A stretch of DNA of 64,000 bases from Mucilaginibacter sp. Its GTDB lineage: Bacteria > Bacteroidota > Bacteroidia > Sphingobacteriales > Sphingobacteriaceae. The stretch spans positions 1 to 64,000 of the forward strand of contig JARLHA010000061.1 of NCBI GenBank assembly GCA_031292485.1. The letters run 5' to 3'. The notes under the pieces were generated by a model. That model was not told where the DNA came from. It searched no databases and was given only the letters and a program-made list of their open reading frames with translations. The position numbers were made by a program, and so were the translations under genes. Of the stretch, positions 37,618 to 45,425 are shown piece by piece; positions within the stretch are counted from its first letter, which is position 1, and each line of letters starts with the position of its first letter.

Positions 37618-37841
37618 GCGCAATACATTTAAATTTAAAGTTAAACATTTTAAAGGCTATTTATTGATTGATGTGCAACCGCCGTTAATGATTGCGTGTT
37701 GTATCAAAAGGATGAGTAAACGGTAATTGTATTTCGATAATAGGCGCTCTTCTTTGGCAAACAAAGCAAATAGAGAAAAACTCAAATCAACATACTATTC
37801 CACAGACAAAGCATTGATTATCATTTCGCATTATTTTGCCA

Positions 37842-38060
37842 TTAGTTGAATACCTTGTTTTCAATATTTATGAGTTCAGATAGAGACAAACAGTCCCTGC
37901 TTACCTTTTGTGCCTTAATAGCATACCTGGCAAATGGATTTTTATCCGTCCATTCCAGTTTAACGGCAAGACCAATCATTTTATTTATTCGCGCCATATG
38001 TTTAACAACTCCGTTAGCTTTAACGGGGTTGGTTGCCGTAAAATTTGCAAACATTTGCAT
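37842..38060 (-). pseudogene. Tyrosine recombinase fragment (SAM-like/core-binding part)
   Basis: The 72-codon frame encodes the middle of a Bacteroidota phage-type integrase: helices of the core-binding domain (VVKHMARINKMIGLAVKLEWTDKNPFA) and the linker to the catalytic part (KVSRDCLSLSELINIENKVF). It stops right where the catalytic domain should begin; there is no R-H-R-Y catalytic set downstream and no proper N-terminus. It lies 71 bp from the tRNA-Val 3' end, the usual target of such integrases, so it is best read as the relic of a lost or degraded genomic island. Confidence 0.6.
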
Positions 38061-38093
38061 GCACTTTGAAAAGACAAGAAAGTTAGGGGCAAC

Positions 38094-38129
38094 AAAAAAG
38101 GTCTAATTCCTAAGAAAAAGACCTTTTTT
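38094..38129 (-). terminator. Intrinsic terminator of tRNA-Val
   Basis: An 11-bp perfect stem (AAAAAAGGTCT at 38094-38104 with AGACCTTTTTT at 38119-38129) encloses a 14-nt loop. On the minus strand it starts just 3' of the tRNA and ends in a T run; being symmetrical it may work in both directions. Confidence 0.8.
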
Positions 38130-38131
38130 AG

Positions 38132-38206
38132 TGGGAGTTACTGGGTTCGAACCAGTGACCCTCTGCTTGTAAGGCAGATGCTCTGAACCAGCTGAGCTAA
38201 ACTCCC
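38132..38206 (-). tRNA. tRNA-Val (anticodon UAC)
   Basis: The 75-nt cloverleaf read on the minus strand has acceptor GGGAGTT pairing with AACTCCC, D arm GCTC-AGCTGGTTCAGA-GAGC type, anticodon stem TCTGC/GCAGA around loop CTTACAA (anticodon TAC), and T arm with GGTTCGAACC. The discriminator base is A and CCA is not encoded. It decodes GUA/GUN valine codons. Confidence 0.96.
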
Positions 38207-38221
38207 TTCGTTTTGGGATTG

Positions 38222-38252
38222 CAAATATAGGTTCTTAGGGTTATTCTTCAAA
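38222..38252 (-). promoter_or_regulatory. Promoter of tRNA-Val
   Basis: On the minus strand TTTG (38252-38249) is followed by exactly 19 nt and then TATATTTG (38229-38222). This is a perfect match to the Bacteroidota primary-sigma consensus TTTG-N19-TAnnTTTG. The predicted start falls near 38215, some 9 nt before the mature tRNA 5' end at 38206. Confidence 0.85.
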
Positions 38253-38465
38253 AATTAATTTGCTTTTTTTTGTAACGGAAGAAAAAACATTATAAAACCA
38301 CTTATAGATCAACACTTTAATTTACAAAAAAATAAATTATCAATCGGTATGCGATGATTTTTAAGGCCCAATAGACTCTTTATTTCTCAAAAAAGGAATT
38401 GAATCAGCTCGTTCATAAAAAACATTTATCTACTTTTACTTATATATATTAAACCTTTAGGGAAT

Positions 38466-39323
38466 ATGTCGTCGCCTTTCACGCTAAAAATAAGAATAGT
38501 TACCTTATTGACTTTTCACCTGATTTGCTTATGGTTTTCTTCGGCCGACGCGCAAAACGACAAACGGAAGTTCAAAGTAATTGCCTTTTATACAGCAAAG
38601 GATGATAAGGCTCATATCAGTTTTGTGCACGAGGCTAATGCCTGGTTTCCCCTGATGGCCGCTAAGTATCATTTTCAATATGACTCCACCAAAAACTGGG
38701 ACAATATGAACCCCGGGTTTTTATCGCATTACCAGGTGGTTGTTTTTCTGGATACCCGGCCTGACAAGCCCTCACAGCGGGAAGCCTTTCAAAAATACAT
38801 GGAAAAGGGAGGCGGCTGGATGGGGTTTCATTTTTCGGCATTCGCACTCACGCCGTCGGATTTTAACCAGGACTGGGATTGGTACCATGAAACATTTTTA
38901 GGGTCTGGGCAATATGTGAGCAATATCTGGCGGCCATCAGCTGCTATCCTGGATGTGGACAGAAACTTCCCGGCCACCAAACATATGCCAAAGACCTTTA
39001 AAACCTCGCCAAACGAATGGTACCGGTGGGAACATGACCTGCGTAAAAATCCGGATATTCAGATTCTATGCTACATCGATTCAGCCAGCTTCCCCCTCGG
39101 CACCGGTCCTAAATTAAGTGAAATATGGCATAGCGGCTATTACCCCGTAGTATGGACCAACAAAAAGTATAAAATGATATACTTTAACATGGGGCATAAC
39201 GACATGGACTACGAACATAAGTATGACAATACCGACAAAACGCTATCCAATACTTTCAGCAGCCCTATGGAGGCAAAACTGGTGGTAGATGCACTTCTGT
39301 GGTTAGGCAACAGAAAAAAATGA
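38466..39323 (+). CDS. ThuA-domain exported protein
   Basis: This 285-aa protein has a signal peptide (SADAQ cleavage region near residue 30) followed by a ThuA-like/glutamine-amidotransferase-like fold: FKVIAFYTAKDDKAHISFVHEA, YQVVVFLDTRPDKPSQREAFQKYMEKGGGWMGFHFSA, WRPSAAILDVDRNFPATKHMP, and the C-terminal YFNMGHNDMDYE motif. ThuA-domain proteins are linked to sugar (trehalose and related) utilisation in other bacteria, but the catalytic role is unsettled. It is a stand-alone gene on the plus strand with tRNA-Val upstream in the opposite direction. Confidence 0.88.
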   Translation: MSSPFTLKIRIVTLLTFHLICLWFSSADAQNDKRKFKVIAFYTAKDDKAHISFVHEANAWFPLMAAKYHFQYDSTKNWDNMNPGFLSHYQVVVFLDTRPDKPSQREAFQKYMEKGGGWMGFHFSAFALTPSDFNQDWDWYHETFLGSGQYVSNIWRPSAAILDVDRNFPATKHMPKTFKTSPNEWYRWEHDLRKNPDIQILCYIDSASFPLGTGPKLSEIWHSGYYPVVWTNKKYKMIYFNMGHNDMDYEHKYDNTDKTLSNTFSSPMEAKLVVDALLWLGNRKK

Positions 39324-39365
39324 ATAATTGATCAATAATTAATACCCCTCCTTTAAAATTCAACC

Positions 39366-39851
39366 ATGTTTAGACTTAAAAAATATATCTTTTTCGGTTT
39401 AATAATTGCCATTTCACCATTTATCGCCAAAGCCCAAAAAAGAGAAACTGACAAAATATATTGGTTGGCTTTGGATAAATATACGCTAGCACTTGACGCA
39501 GGCAATCATCCCAATTCCAATATAGGTAATGAGAAAGTGATCTATTTACAAAAATCTGATTACGTTGACAGTATCCCACCTTTGATAAATGGCTATAGCA
39601 TCGTTTTAATCACTAGCAAAAATCAGAAAACATTATATAAACAACATAATAGAAATCTTATTCATACAATAATGCTTCCCGTTGCTGTTCAAGATAGTAT
39701 GCTGTATATTACAATTACTCCATATATCGGGCAATTGAAAGGTAACCGGCACTACTTCCTTAGCGTATCTGAAGGAACAACTGTTTACTTTAAATTTGAT
39801 CCAGGAAAAAAACAATTCTTAACAGACAAAGTTAAAAATTGGGGAATATGA
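39366..39851 (+). CDS. Small exported protein, function unknown
   Basis: This 161-aa protein has a clear signal peptide (MFRLKKYIFFGLIIAISPFIAKAQ). The mature part is beta-rich (YWLALDKYTLALDAG, NGYSIVLITSKNQ, HYFLSVSEGTTVYFKFDPGKK) and no family is recognised. It follows the ThuA gene by 42 bp on the same strand and may be co-transcribed with it. It converges with the DUF5916 gene, whose stop lies 60 bp away. Base composition is more AT-rich than its neighbours, hinting at a different history. Confidence 0.7.
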   Translation: MFRLKKYIFFGLIIAISPFIAKAQKRETDKIYWLALDKYTLALDAGNHPNSNIGNEKVIYLQKSDYVDSIPPLINGYSIVLITSKNQKTLYKQHNRNLIHTIMLPVAVQDSMLYITITPYIGQLKGNRHYFLSVSEGTTVYFKFDPGKKQFLTDKVKNWGI

Positions 39852-39910
39852 TATTCTTATGGAAAGTTAACTCAATCAACCATTCACATAATCAACTTAA
39901 TCAACCCGAC

Positions 39911-42076
39911 CTAATTATTCAACCAATACGTAAACTTAAATACCAGCATCCTTGTTTTCACGTTGAAGGGCCCGGGCAGGTAATTATCGGTATAAACAAT
40001 AAAGAAATCCGACGCGGGCCTGTAACGGTATTGCAAACGCGTATTGATGTTGAAGTTTTTCCCCTGCTCGTTATACTGAAAATACCCGGTCATAAAAAAT
40101 TTATTAGTTAAGGTAACGTCAATCTTTGGGCCGATAAGCCAAAAAGTATTTAACCCCCATGGTTGTGGTAATTTTACTGAGCTTACCGTGGTGCTCCATA
40201 AAATATTAACAATCGGTTGAAACCTGTAACCAAAATCTGTTGTAAGACTTATCTTTTGGCCCTTATCATAATAACCGCCGTCATCAAAAGTAAAGTCATA
40301 AGTGAATAATTGCTGTGGCTGAGAAAAATAGGATAATTCGGCATTGTTCCAATAACTAACATTGCCTGTCGGCAGCACAGCGCCAACATAATTGGTGGGG
40401 TCAAATGGTGCCAGCAGTTTTACAAAATCGTGTTCAACCAGTCCTGTTAAAATACTTCTATCCCGAAAAGTAACCTGGTACGACAAATAAGTCCTGTTAT
40501 CCGTCGGGTTAAATGCCCCGTCGTAATAACCGGTCAGGTTTATCGTAGGCCCATGACTTAGCACTGATCCGCCCTTAGGCAAAAACAGGTAACCAATGTA
40601 TGGGTTTAGCTTTATGTAACCGTGCCGCGGAACATAACCTGTTTCAGCATTATAATTAGCGCCCACATCTTCGTATTGTGTGCCGATCAACCAATATTTG
40701 TCTGCATACTGTACGTTGCCGGCGTTGGTAAAATCGTGGCCCGTTTTACCGGGCGTGAATGATTTGAGGATCAACTCTTTTCCGGTCCACAAGTTAGCCG
40801 CCGAAGCCAGGTTAAATTCAACCCCCGCGTTCGTATTGAACCGCGAATTATTGGGCTGACTTGATGGCGGCACAGCCGGATAATTAAAAGCTTCCTTGTT
40901 TACTAAGATAAACCCGATGTTTGATCGTGCCAGTATTTTCCGCTGCAATGCAATTACCGTAAAGTTTTGGGCCGGCATGGTATCATTACTGTTGGTTTGC
41001 ATGTCCATTACGCCAATACGCCAGTCTTTATCCAGCTTTCCATTGAGCCTGAACCCGCCAATGATATTTGATTGCAAGCCAATCCTGCGCGAGAAAAAAG
41101 GCCGGATGGTAGCGTATCCGAAATTATTGAACTGATCGCCGTTCTCTAAAAAAAATTGCCGTGTTTCGGGGTAAAAAAGTTCAAAGCGGCTTAAATTCAC
41201 TACCTGTTTATCGGCGTCGACCTGCGAAAAATCGGGATTTATGGTTAAGTCGAGATTGAGCGCCGACGAAACTGCTATTTTCGCATCAACGCCCCCTGTT
41301 ACTTTTGCCGCCAGGTTTTTATTATCAGCATAGTCTTTGCTGAACGACGTAAGCGCATAGGGGATGATCGAGACATTAGAACCGGGATCCGGCGGTGGTT
41401 TATCCCATATCAAAGTTCCGGTATATGCCAAAGAAGCCGTAGGGAACTGGCGTGGCACCGGCGCCCAGGCTGATTTTTCCGTGGCTTTTAAATCATTCCG
41501 GCTAAAATTGATGCCCCATTCGGTGATCCCTTTTTTATACCTGATGGACTTAAAGGGAATAGCTGCTTCAAAAACATATTTATCAGGATAATCTTTTACG
41601 GTTGAAACCCATTTATTTGTCCAGTTTAGGTCAACATTCCCGCCATTGTACATGGTACCATCCCACTCTGCCCCGGCTGCATTGGCGCCGAAAGAATAAC
41701 CGTTGGTCTGGTCGTTAAATGTATCCATAAAAAAAATGAAGTTGTCATTTTTCTGAAAGCTGAAATCCCGCTTTAAAGACTCCACCATATTAGGCCCGGG
41801 TGGACCTTTATAACAAATTGCCAGTACATAAAGATTTTTTTGATCATAAGCCATTTTTACCTCGGTACAAACATTTGCCATTGCAGTATCCATTGGCAAA
41901 ACCATATAAAAGTTCTGTGCGACGTCTGCATGTTGCCAGGTGTCTTCGTCGGCGACGCCGTCAATTTTTATCGGCGATGTTACTTCGCGGATGTGGTAAA
42001 CGTACCTGCTGTTTTTCTTTTGGGCCATAAGCTGAATGGCAAAAAAGCAAAAAAACAGCGTAATTATGTGTTTCAA
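39911..42076 (-). CDS. DUF5916 outer-membrane protein with CBM9-like domain
   Basis: This 721-aa protein has a signal peptide (MKHIITLFFCFFAIQLMAQ), then a carbohydrate-binding family-9-like domain (~25-225: SPIKIDGVADEDTWQHADVAQNF, VKMAYDQKNLYVLAICY), then a DUF5916 domain likely forming an outer-membrane beta-barrel (LDLTINPDFSQVDADKQVVNLSRFELFYPETRQFFLENGDQF is the hallmark region; only its features are used here: 'NPDFSQVD' and 'FYPETRQFFLEN'). The C-terminal strands alternate aromatic residues to the end (FKFTYWLNN). The start codon appears to be TTG at 42076: no ATG occurs in frame before an upstream TAA, and the TTG gives a perfect signal peptide. Substrate unknown. Confidence 0.88.
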   Translation of the reverse strand: MKHIITLFFCFFAIQLMAQKKNSRYVYHIREVTSPIKIDGVADEDTWQHADVAQNFYMVLPMDTAMANVCTEVKMAYDQKNLYVLAICYKGPPGPNMVESLKRDFSFQKNDNFIFFMDTFNDQTNGYSFGANAAGAEWDGTMYNGGNVDLNWTNKWVSTVKDYPDKYVFEAAIPFKSIRYKKGITEWGINFSRNDLKATEKSAWAPVPRQFPTASLAYTGTLIWDKPPPDPGSNVSIIPYALTSFSKDYADNKNLAAKVTGGVDAKIAVSSALNLDLTINPDFSQVDADKQVVNLSRFELFYPETRQFFLENGDQFNNFGYATIRPFFSRRIGLQSNIIGGFRLNGKLDKDWRIGVMDMQTNSNDTMPAQNFTVIALQRKILARSNIGFILVNKEAFNYPAVPPSSQPNNSRFNTNAGVEFNLASAANLWTGKELILKSFTPGKTGHDFTNAGNVQYADKYWLIGTQYEDVGANYNAETGYVPRHGYIKLNPYIGYLFLPKGGSVLSHGPTINLTGYYDGAFNPTDNRTYLSYQVTFRDRSILTGLVEHDFVKLLAPFDPTNYVGAVLPTGNVSYWNNAELSYFSQPQQLFTYDFTFDDGGYYDKGQKISLTTDFGYRFQPIVNILWSTTVSSVKLPQPWGLNTFWLIGPKIDVTLTNKFFMTGYFQYNEQGKNFNINTRLQYRYRPASDFFIVYTDNYLPGPFNVKTRMLVFKFTYWLNN

Positions 42077-42771
42077 ATCAGGGTTATAATTATGGATTAA
42101 ATTTATTAGAAATTAATTTTTTTTTGCTTGAAAAAGAGCAAAAACAATCGTTTTTTACTCGTTTTAGATGTCATTTGGTATTTTTATCTTCATAACAAGC
42201 CATTTTGGTAAAAAATATGCCAATAAAGGCACATTTTGTTGGTAAGTGGTCCATGTTGGTAAGTTTTCGGTACATTTCGGGCCATTTGTTAAAAAAAACT
42301 GTTAAAATTTTGTTAAAATATTAGTGTATTTAATACACATGTTATATATTTGTATAATTATTATTATCGTTCTAACCAATTAGTTCTTTATGATAGATAA
42401 TGAGGTCAGTTACTACAAAAAGAGTGAGCGCCAGCTTTCTCTTTTTTTGTTTTAGGGGTATTTTAAATTCTTTAAAACAACGTTTATCTTATCCTGCAAA
42501 CTGCCTTTCAGTACGGTGTCGTATTCCCAAACAATCGCGTCAGTCCTCTTTTCGTACATCAACTATTTATACTCCCTTTTTTACAAGCGATTCGCCATCA
42601 AATAAAACAGACGACCATTTGAAAAACGCCTTTATACCCAATAGACACGTTATCAGATCAGGCCTTAAACGGGAAAGTGTATAAAAGCAGGCAAAACGCG
42701 ATCGTTATACCAAATAAGCTGTCGTTCGTACTAATATCCTGATTGTAACCTGCCTGATAATACCGTCATAC
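42077..42771. other. 695-bp intergenic region with regulatory-looking repeats
   Basis: No gene is supported. 42200-42320 holds clustered short repeats: TTGGTAA three times and TGTTAAAA three times. Further on are the perfect palindrome GTGTATTTAATACAC (42324-42338) and a TATATTTG box (42345-42352). Downstream are a 20-codon frame from 42390 and an overlapping 94-codon frame at 42400-42684; neither resembles a known protein and both are probably chance or decayed. Confidence 0.45.
42324..42352 (+). promoter_or_regulatory. Candidate promoter with overlapping palindromic operator
   Basis: The palindrome GTGTATTTAATACAC (6-bp arms, 3-nt centre) is followed 6 nt later by TATATTTG, an exact Bacteroidota -7 box. 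The -33 position has no TTTG, which would fit an activator- or repressor-controlled promoter. What it drives is unclear because no sound gene follows. Confidence 0.35.
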
Positions 42772-43944
42772 TTAAACTTTGAGCCGGAGCCTTTTCTTTT
42801 CGAGAAAGCCGGTGATAAATATCACAATAAAACATATAGCAAATGAACGGATGATTCCACCTGTTCCTTCGCTTAAAAAATCGGGAAAGTTGAAATCAAC
42901 GATGGCAAAGATAGCCACCATAAAATACGGTATAAGATAACAGGTAAGGGTACTGGTTCCGGCTGGCTTGATAATTTTAAACCAGTTTGCCTTGCCTTTA
43001 ACATCAATCAACCAGATAAAAAATTCAAATAAAATGATCCCTATTCCACTGCATATTAAAACCCAGGCCGGGGTGGAATGCACCTTCGAAATACCTTCAG
43101 TATAAGGGCGCACTAAAAAACCCAGCGCTATGGCAGCTAAACCCGTTACTGTAAACACTAACCATATACTAATATATTTACCTTTAGTAACGAACTTGTA
43201 ACATAACAAGGAAAACACAACGCCAAACATCATGAGCGAGCATGAATCGCCATCCTGTACTACTAATAGGTGCCAATGGATCCAATGGCCATGACTGCAA
43301 ATATTGATTGCCAGGAATATGGCCAGCGCTATGCACATCGCAATAAAATTGCCTTTAAATATCAGAAATACGCCAGCACAAACCAGGTAAGCCCAGCCAA
43401 TGATACCTAGAATACCCCACCATTCGGGTGTTAAATCTCTTGGCTCAGCGCGTGTTCCTCCTTTGTAAAGAAAAGCCAGCACGATAAGCATAATTACGCC
43501 GCCTCCTATAAAGGTATACTTTTTCAGTTTCGGCAAAGTTTCGGGATAATCCAGCCAGATCAGGAAAAACGAGAGTGTTAATAAAAATTCCCAGACGCCC
43601 AATGGTAACAATGCTTCTTTGCTGTAATCTTCCATATTTACATGGAAAAAGCCCATTACAATCAGCGCGAATGAACGTAAAGCGATATAAATGGCGATAC
43701 TGGAAAAAGACTCTCCTTTACTTAACCGTTTGCTTAGCGCAAGCGGAAGCGACAAACCGGCTATAAATAAAAACAAAGGAAAAATGGTATCAGCAAAGTG
43801 CATGCCATCAACATTCCCCTTCACATGATCTATCCACTCTGGCACATTGCGCACACCACTGAGGTCGTTTACAAAGATCATAAAAAACATGTTTACTGCC
43901 CGTAAAACATCTATGGAGTGTAACCGGCTGGGGTTTTTTATCAT
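42772..43944 (-). CDS. DUF5009/HGSNAT-like membrane acyltransferase
   Basis: This 390-aa multi-pass membrane protein has about ten helices. The N-terminus (RLHSIDVLRAVNMFFMIFVNDLSGV, then HFADTIFPLFLFIAGLSLPLALSKRL) is the signature of the DUF5009/heparan-alpha-glucosaminide N-acetyltransferase-like family, with the conserved Asp and Arg in SIDVLRA. Relatives transfer acetyl groups across the membrane to amino sugars; the acceptor here is not known. It stands alone on the minus strand, and the 228 bp before recO's end shows nothing further. Confidence 0.85.
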   Translation of the reverse strand: MIKNPSRLHSIDVLRAVNMFFMIFVNDLSGVRNVPEWIDHVKGNVDGMHFADTIFPLFLFIAGLSLPLALSKRLSKGESFSSIAIYIALRSFALIVMGFFHVNMEDYSKEALLPLGVWEFLLTLSFFLIWLDYPETLPKLKKYTFIGGGVIMLIVLAFLYKGGTRAEPRDLTPEWWGILGIIGWAYLVCAGVFLIFKGNFIAMCIALAIFLAINICSHGHWIHWHLLVVQDGDSCSLMMFGVVFSLLCYKFVTKGKYISIWLVFTVTGLAAIALGFLVRPYTEGISKVHSTPAWVLICSGIGIILFEFFIWLIDVKGKANWFKIIKPAGTSTLTCYLIPYFMVAIFAIVDFNFPDFLSEGTGGIIRSFAICFIVIFITGFLEKKRLRLKV

Positions 43945-44172
43945 GATTAAGAGTTGACTCGGTATAACAGCTTTTAAATATAATAGCTATTTTTTGAAAT
44001 TTTTGTATTGTTTTTGATATGATTTAAAACAATATACTGCTTTTTAAATTTTTTTAAGCACGAATTGAATGCAGGTGAAGACAAAGTTTTAGTTGAATCA
44101 TGTAAAATGAGTTGTAAAAATAATCAGTTTACAAGGATTCAAAAAAAATCACATAAATTCCGGGTCAACCTC

Positions 44173-44898
44173 CTACCCCAGCACTTCCTCCAGCACCTCA
44201 TGCGACCGGATATTGCCGAATCCCTCAATATGCAGGGTGTAGTAATCCAGTAGCTTTTGTACCAGGTAGCGGCGTTCATCATTTGTGAGTTTTAGCTGCA
44301 AAATATTTTCAAATGTAGCCTCAAGCAGCGCCGTAAAGTTTTGTGTATGCGGCGGCGAAAGGTATAAAATAGTGTCCGGCTTATAATGGCTAAAAACTCC
44401 ATTCTTCAGGTCGAAATAATCGGCATTGCCGGCAAGATACCGATCAGGGTAAAAGCCGAGGTAGCGCGTAAGCCTGGTTAAAAAAAACAGGTGAAAGTTT
44501 GATAACCCTTCGGTTTGGTGATCCAGCCATTCAATCGCATTAAAAACAAACTCAAACAAATTTTCATCCGCGGTTTGTTGTTTGACAGCCTTGTATAATA
44601 CTTCATTTAAAAAGATCGCCAGGCTGCTTTTTATAACATCATAGGGAATAGTTTGCAACTGCGGCGAGTTTTTTAGTTCCTTTATACGCTGTACATTCCC
44701 GGTATTTTTATAATACACCACCATATCCAGCAGGTGCAGCGGCTGGAACATATTACGGGCTATTTTTGCCTTTGGCTTTTTTGCGCCGTTTACAATGTAG
44801 GATTGCAGGCCAAACTTTTCTGTAAAAACCTGCACAATAATGCTGTTGTCGCCATAATCGGTAGTTTTAAAAACGATGCCGCGTGTTTTATGAAGCAT
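44173..44898 (-). CDS. recO: DNA repair protein RecO
   Basis: This 241-aa protein has an N-terminal OB-fold (MLHKTRGIVFKTTDYGDNSIIVQVFTEKFGLQSYIVNGAKKPK) followed by a helical RecO_C region (FNAIEWLDHQTEGLSNFHLFFLTRLTRYLGFYPD; pieces 'FFLTRLTRYLGF' and 'YFDLKNGVF' are typical). It loads RecA onto SSB-coated DNA with RecR in the RecFOR gap-repair pathway. The zinc-finger Cys residues of some RecO proteins are absent, as in other Bacteroidota. Its start codon shares an A with the dgkA stop (TAATG), implying translational coupling. Confidence 0.93.
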   Translation of the reverse strand: MLHKTRGIVFKTTDYGDNSIIVQVFTEKFGLQSYIVNGAKKPKAKIARNMFQPLHLLDMVVYYKNTGNVQRIKELKNSPQLQTIPYDVIKSSLAIFLNEVLYKAVKQQTADENLFEFVFNAIEWLDHQTEGLSNFHLFFLTRLTRYLGFYPDRYLAGNADYFDLKNGVFSHYKPDTILYLSPPHTQNFTALLEATFENILQLKLTNDERRYLVQKLLDYYTLHIEGFGNIRSHEVLEEVLG

Positions 44899-45257
44899 TA
44901 TCTGATCAGTAATAGCAGCTTGGGTAAAAAAATGATAATGCCGGTAGTTAAAGCAAAAAGCGCTGCAATTACTACAGCCCCGGCGCTCATATCTTTTATA
45001 TGCCCCGCCTTTTCATTATATCCCGGCGAAACCAGGTCGACTAAGGTCTCGATCATGGTATTAAAGATCTCGCAAACTAAAACCAGCGCGATACAAACTG
45101 CTATCCATTGCCATTCGCTCACTGAAATTTGCAGCCAGATCCCCAATAAAACAGCAACCGCTGTAACCCCAAGATGGATTCTGAAATTTAGCTGCGTTTT
45201 TGTAGTATATGCTATGCCCTTAAAAGCATACCCAAAACTCCTAAACAGTTTTTTCAT
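44898..45257 (-). CDS. dgkA: Diacylglycerol/undecaprenol kinase family protein
   Basis: This is a 119-aa membrane protein from the ATG at 45257 (a TTG two codons upstream is in frame but gives no better start). It has the short DgkA topology: amphipathic N-terminus (FRSFGYAFKGI), helix 1 (LGVTAVAVLLGIWLQI), helix 2 (WIAVCIALVLVCEIFNTMIETLVDLV, containing the catalytic Glu and the E-x-x-N-T-x-x-E motif) and helix 3 at the C-terminus. Small Bacteroidota and Gram-positive members usually phosphorylate undecaprenol; that substrate is an inference. The stop overlaps the recO start by one base. Confidence 0.9.
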   Translation of the reverse strand: MKKLFRSFGYAFKGIAYTTKTQLNFRIHLGVTAVAVLLGIWLQISVSEWQWIAVCIALVLVCEIFNTMIETLVDLVSPGYNEKAGHIKDMSAGAVVIAALFALTTGIIIFLPKLLLLIR

Positions 45258-45308
45258 TAACAAGTATATAAATATCCGGCAAATTCAATTTTTCAATAAG
45301 TATATTTT

Positions 45309-45336
45309 CAAATTTACACAGTACAAATCTGCACAA
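45309..45336 (-). promoter_or_regulatory. Probable promoter of dgkA-recO
   Basis: On the minus strand TTG (45336-45334) is followed by 17 nt and then TAAATTTG (45316-45309), matching the TAnnTTTG -7 box. The predicted start is near 45302, leaving a 45-nt leader before the dgkA ATG at 45257. Confidence 0.5.
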
Positions 45337-45425
45337 TTGCTAAACAATGTCACAATATCATTTCCGGAAATACCATGATAAATCTATTTTCGTAGTTTAG
45401 CGACCGAAACAACCCGTATTAAATA

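Noticed and set aside
42400..42684. 94-codon plus-strand frame
   Set aside because: No recognisable motif, odd composition for this genome (Ser/Arg-rich) and overlap with another short frame; treated as unexplained DNA instead.
44734..45378. 214-codon plus-strand frame across recO and dgkA
   Set aside because: It runs antisense to two well-recognised genes.
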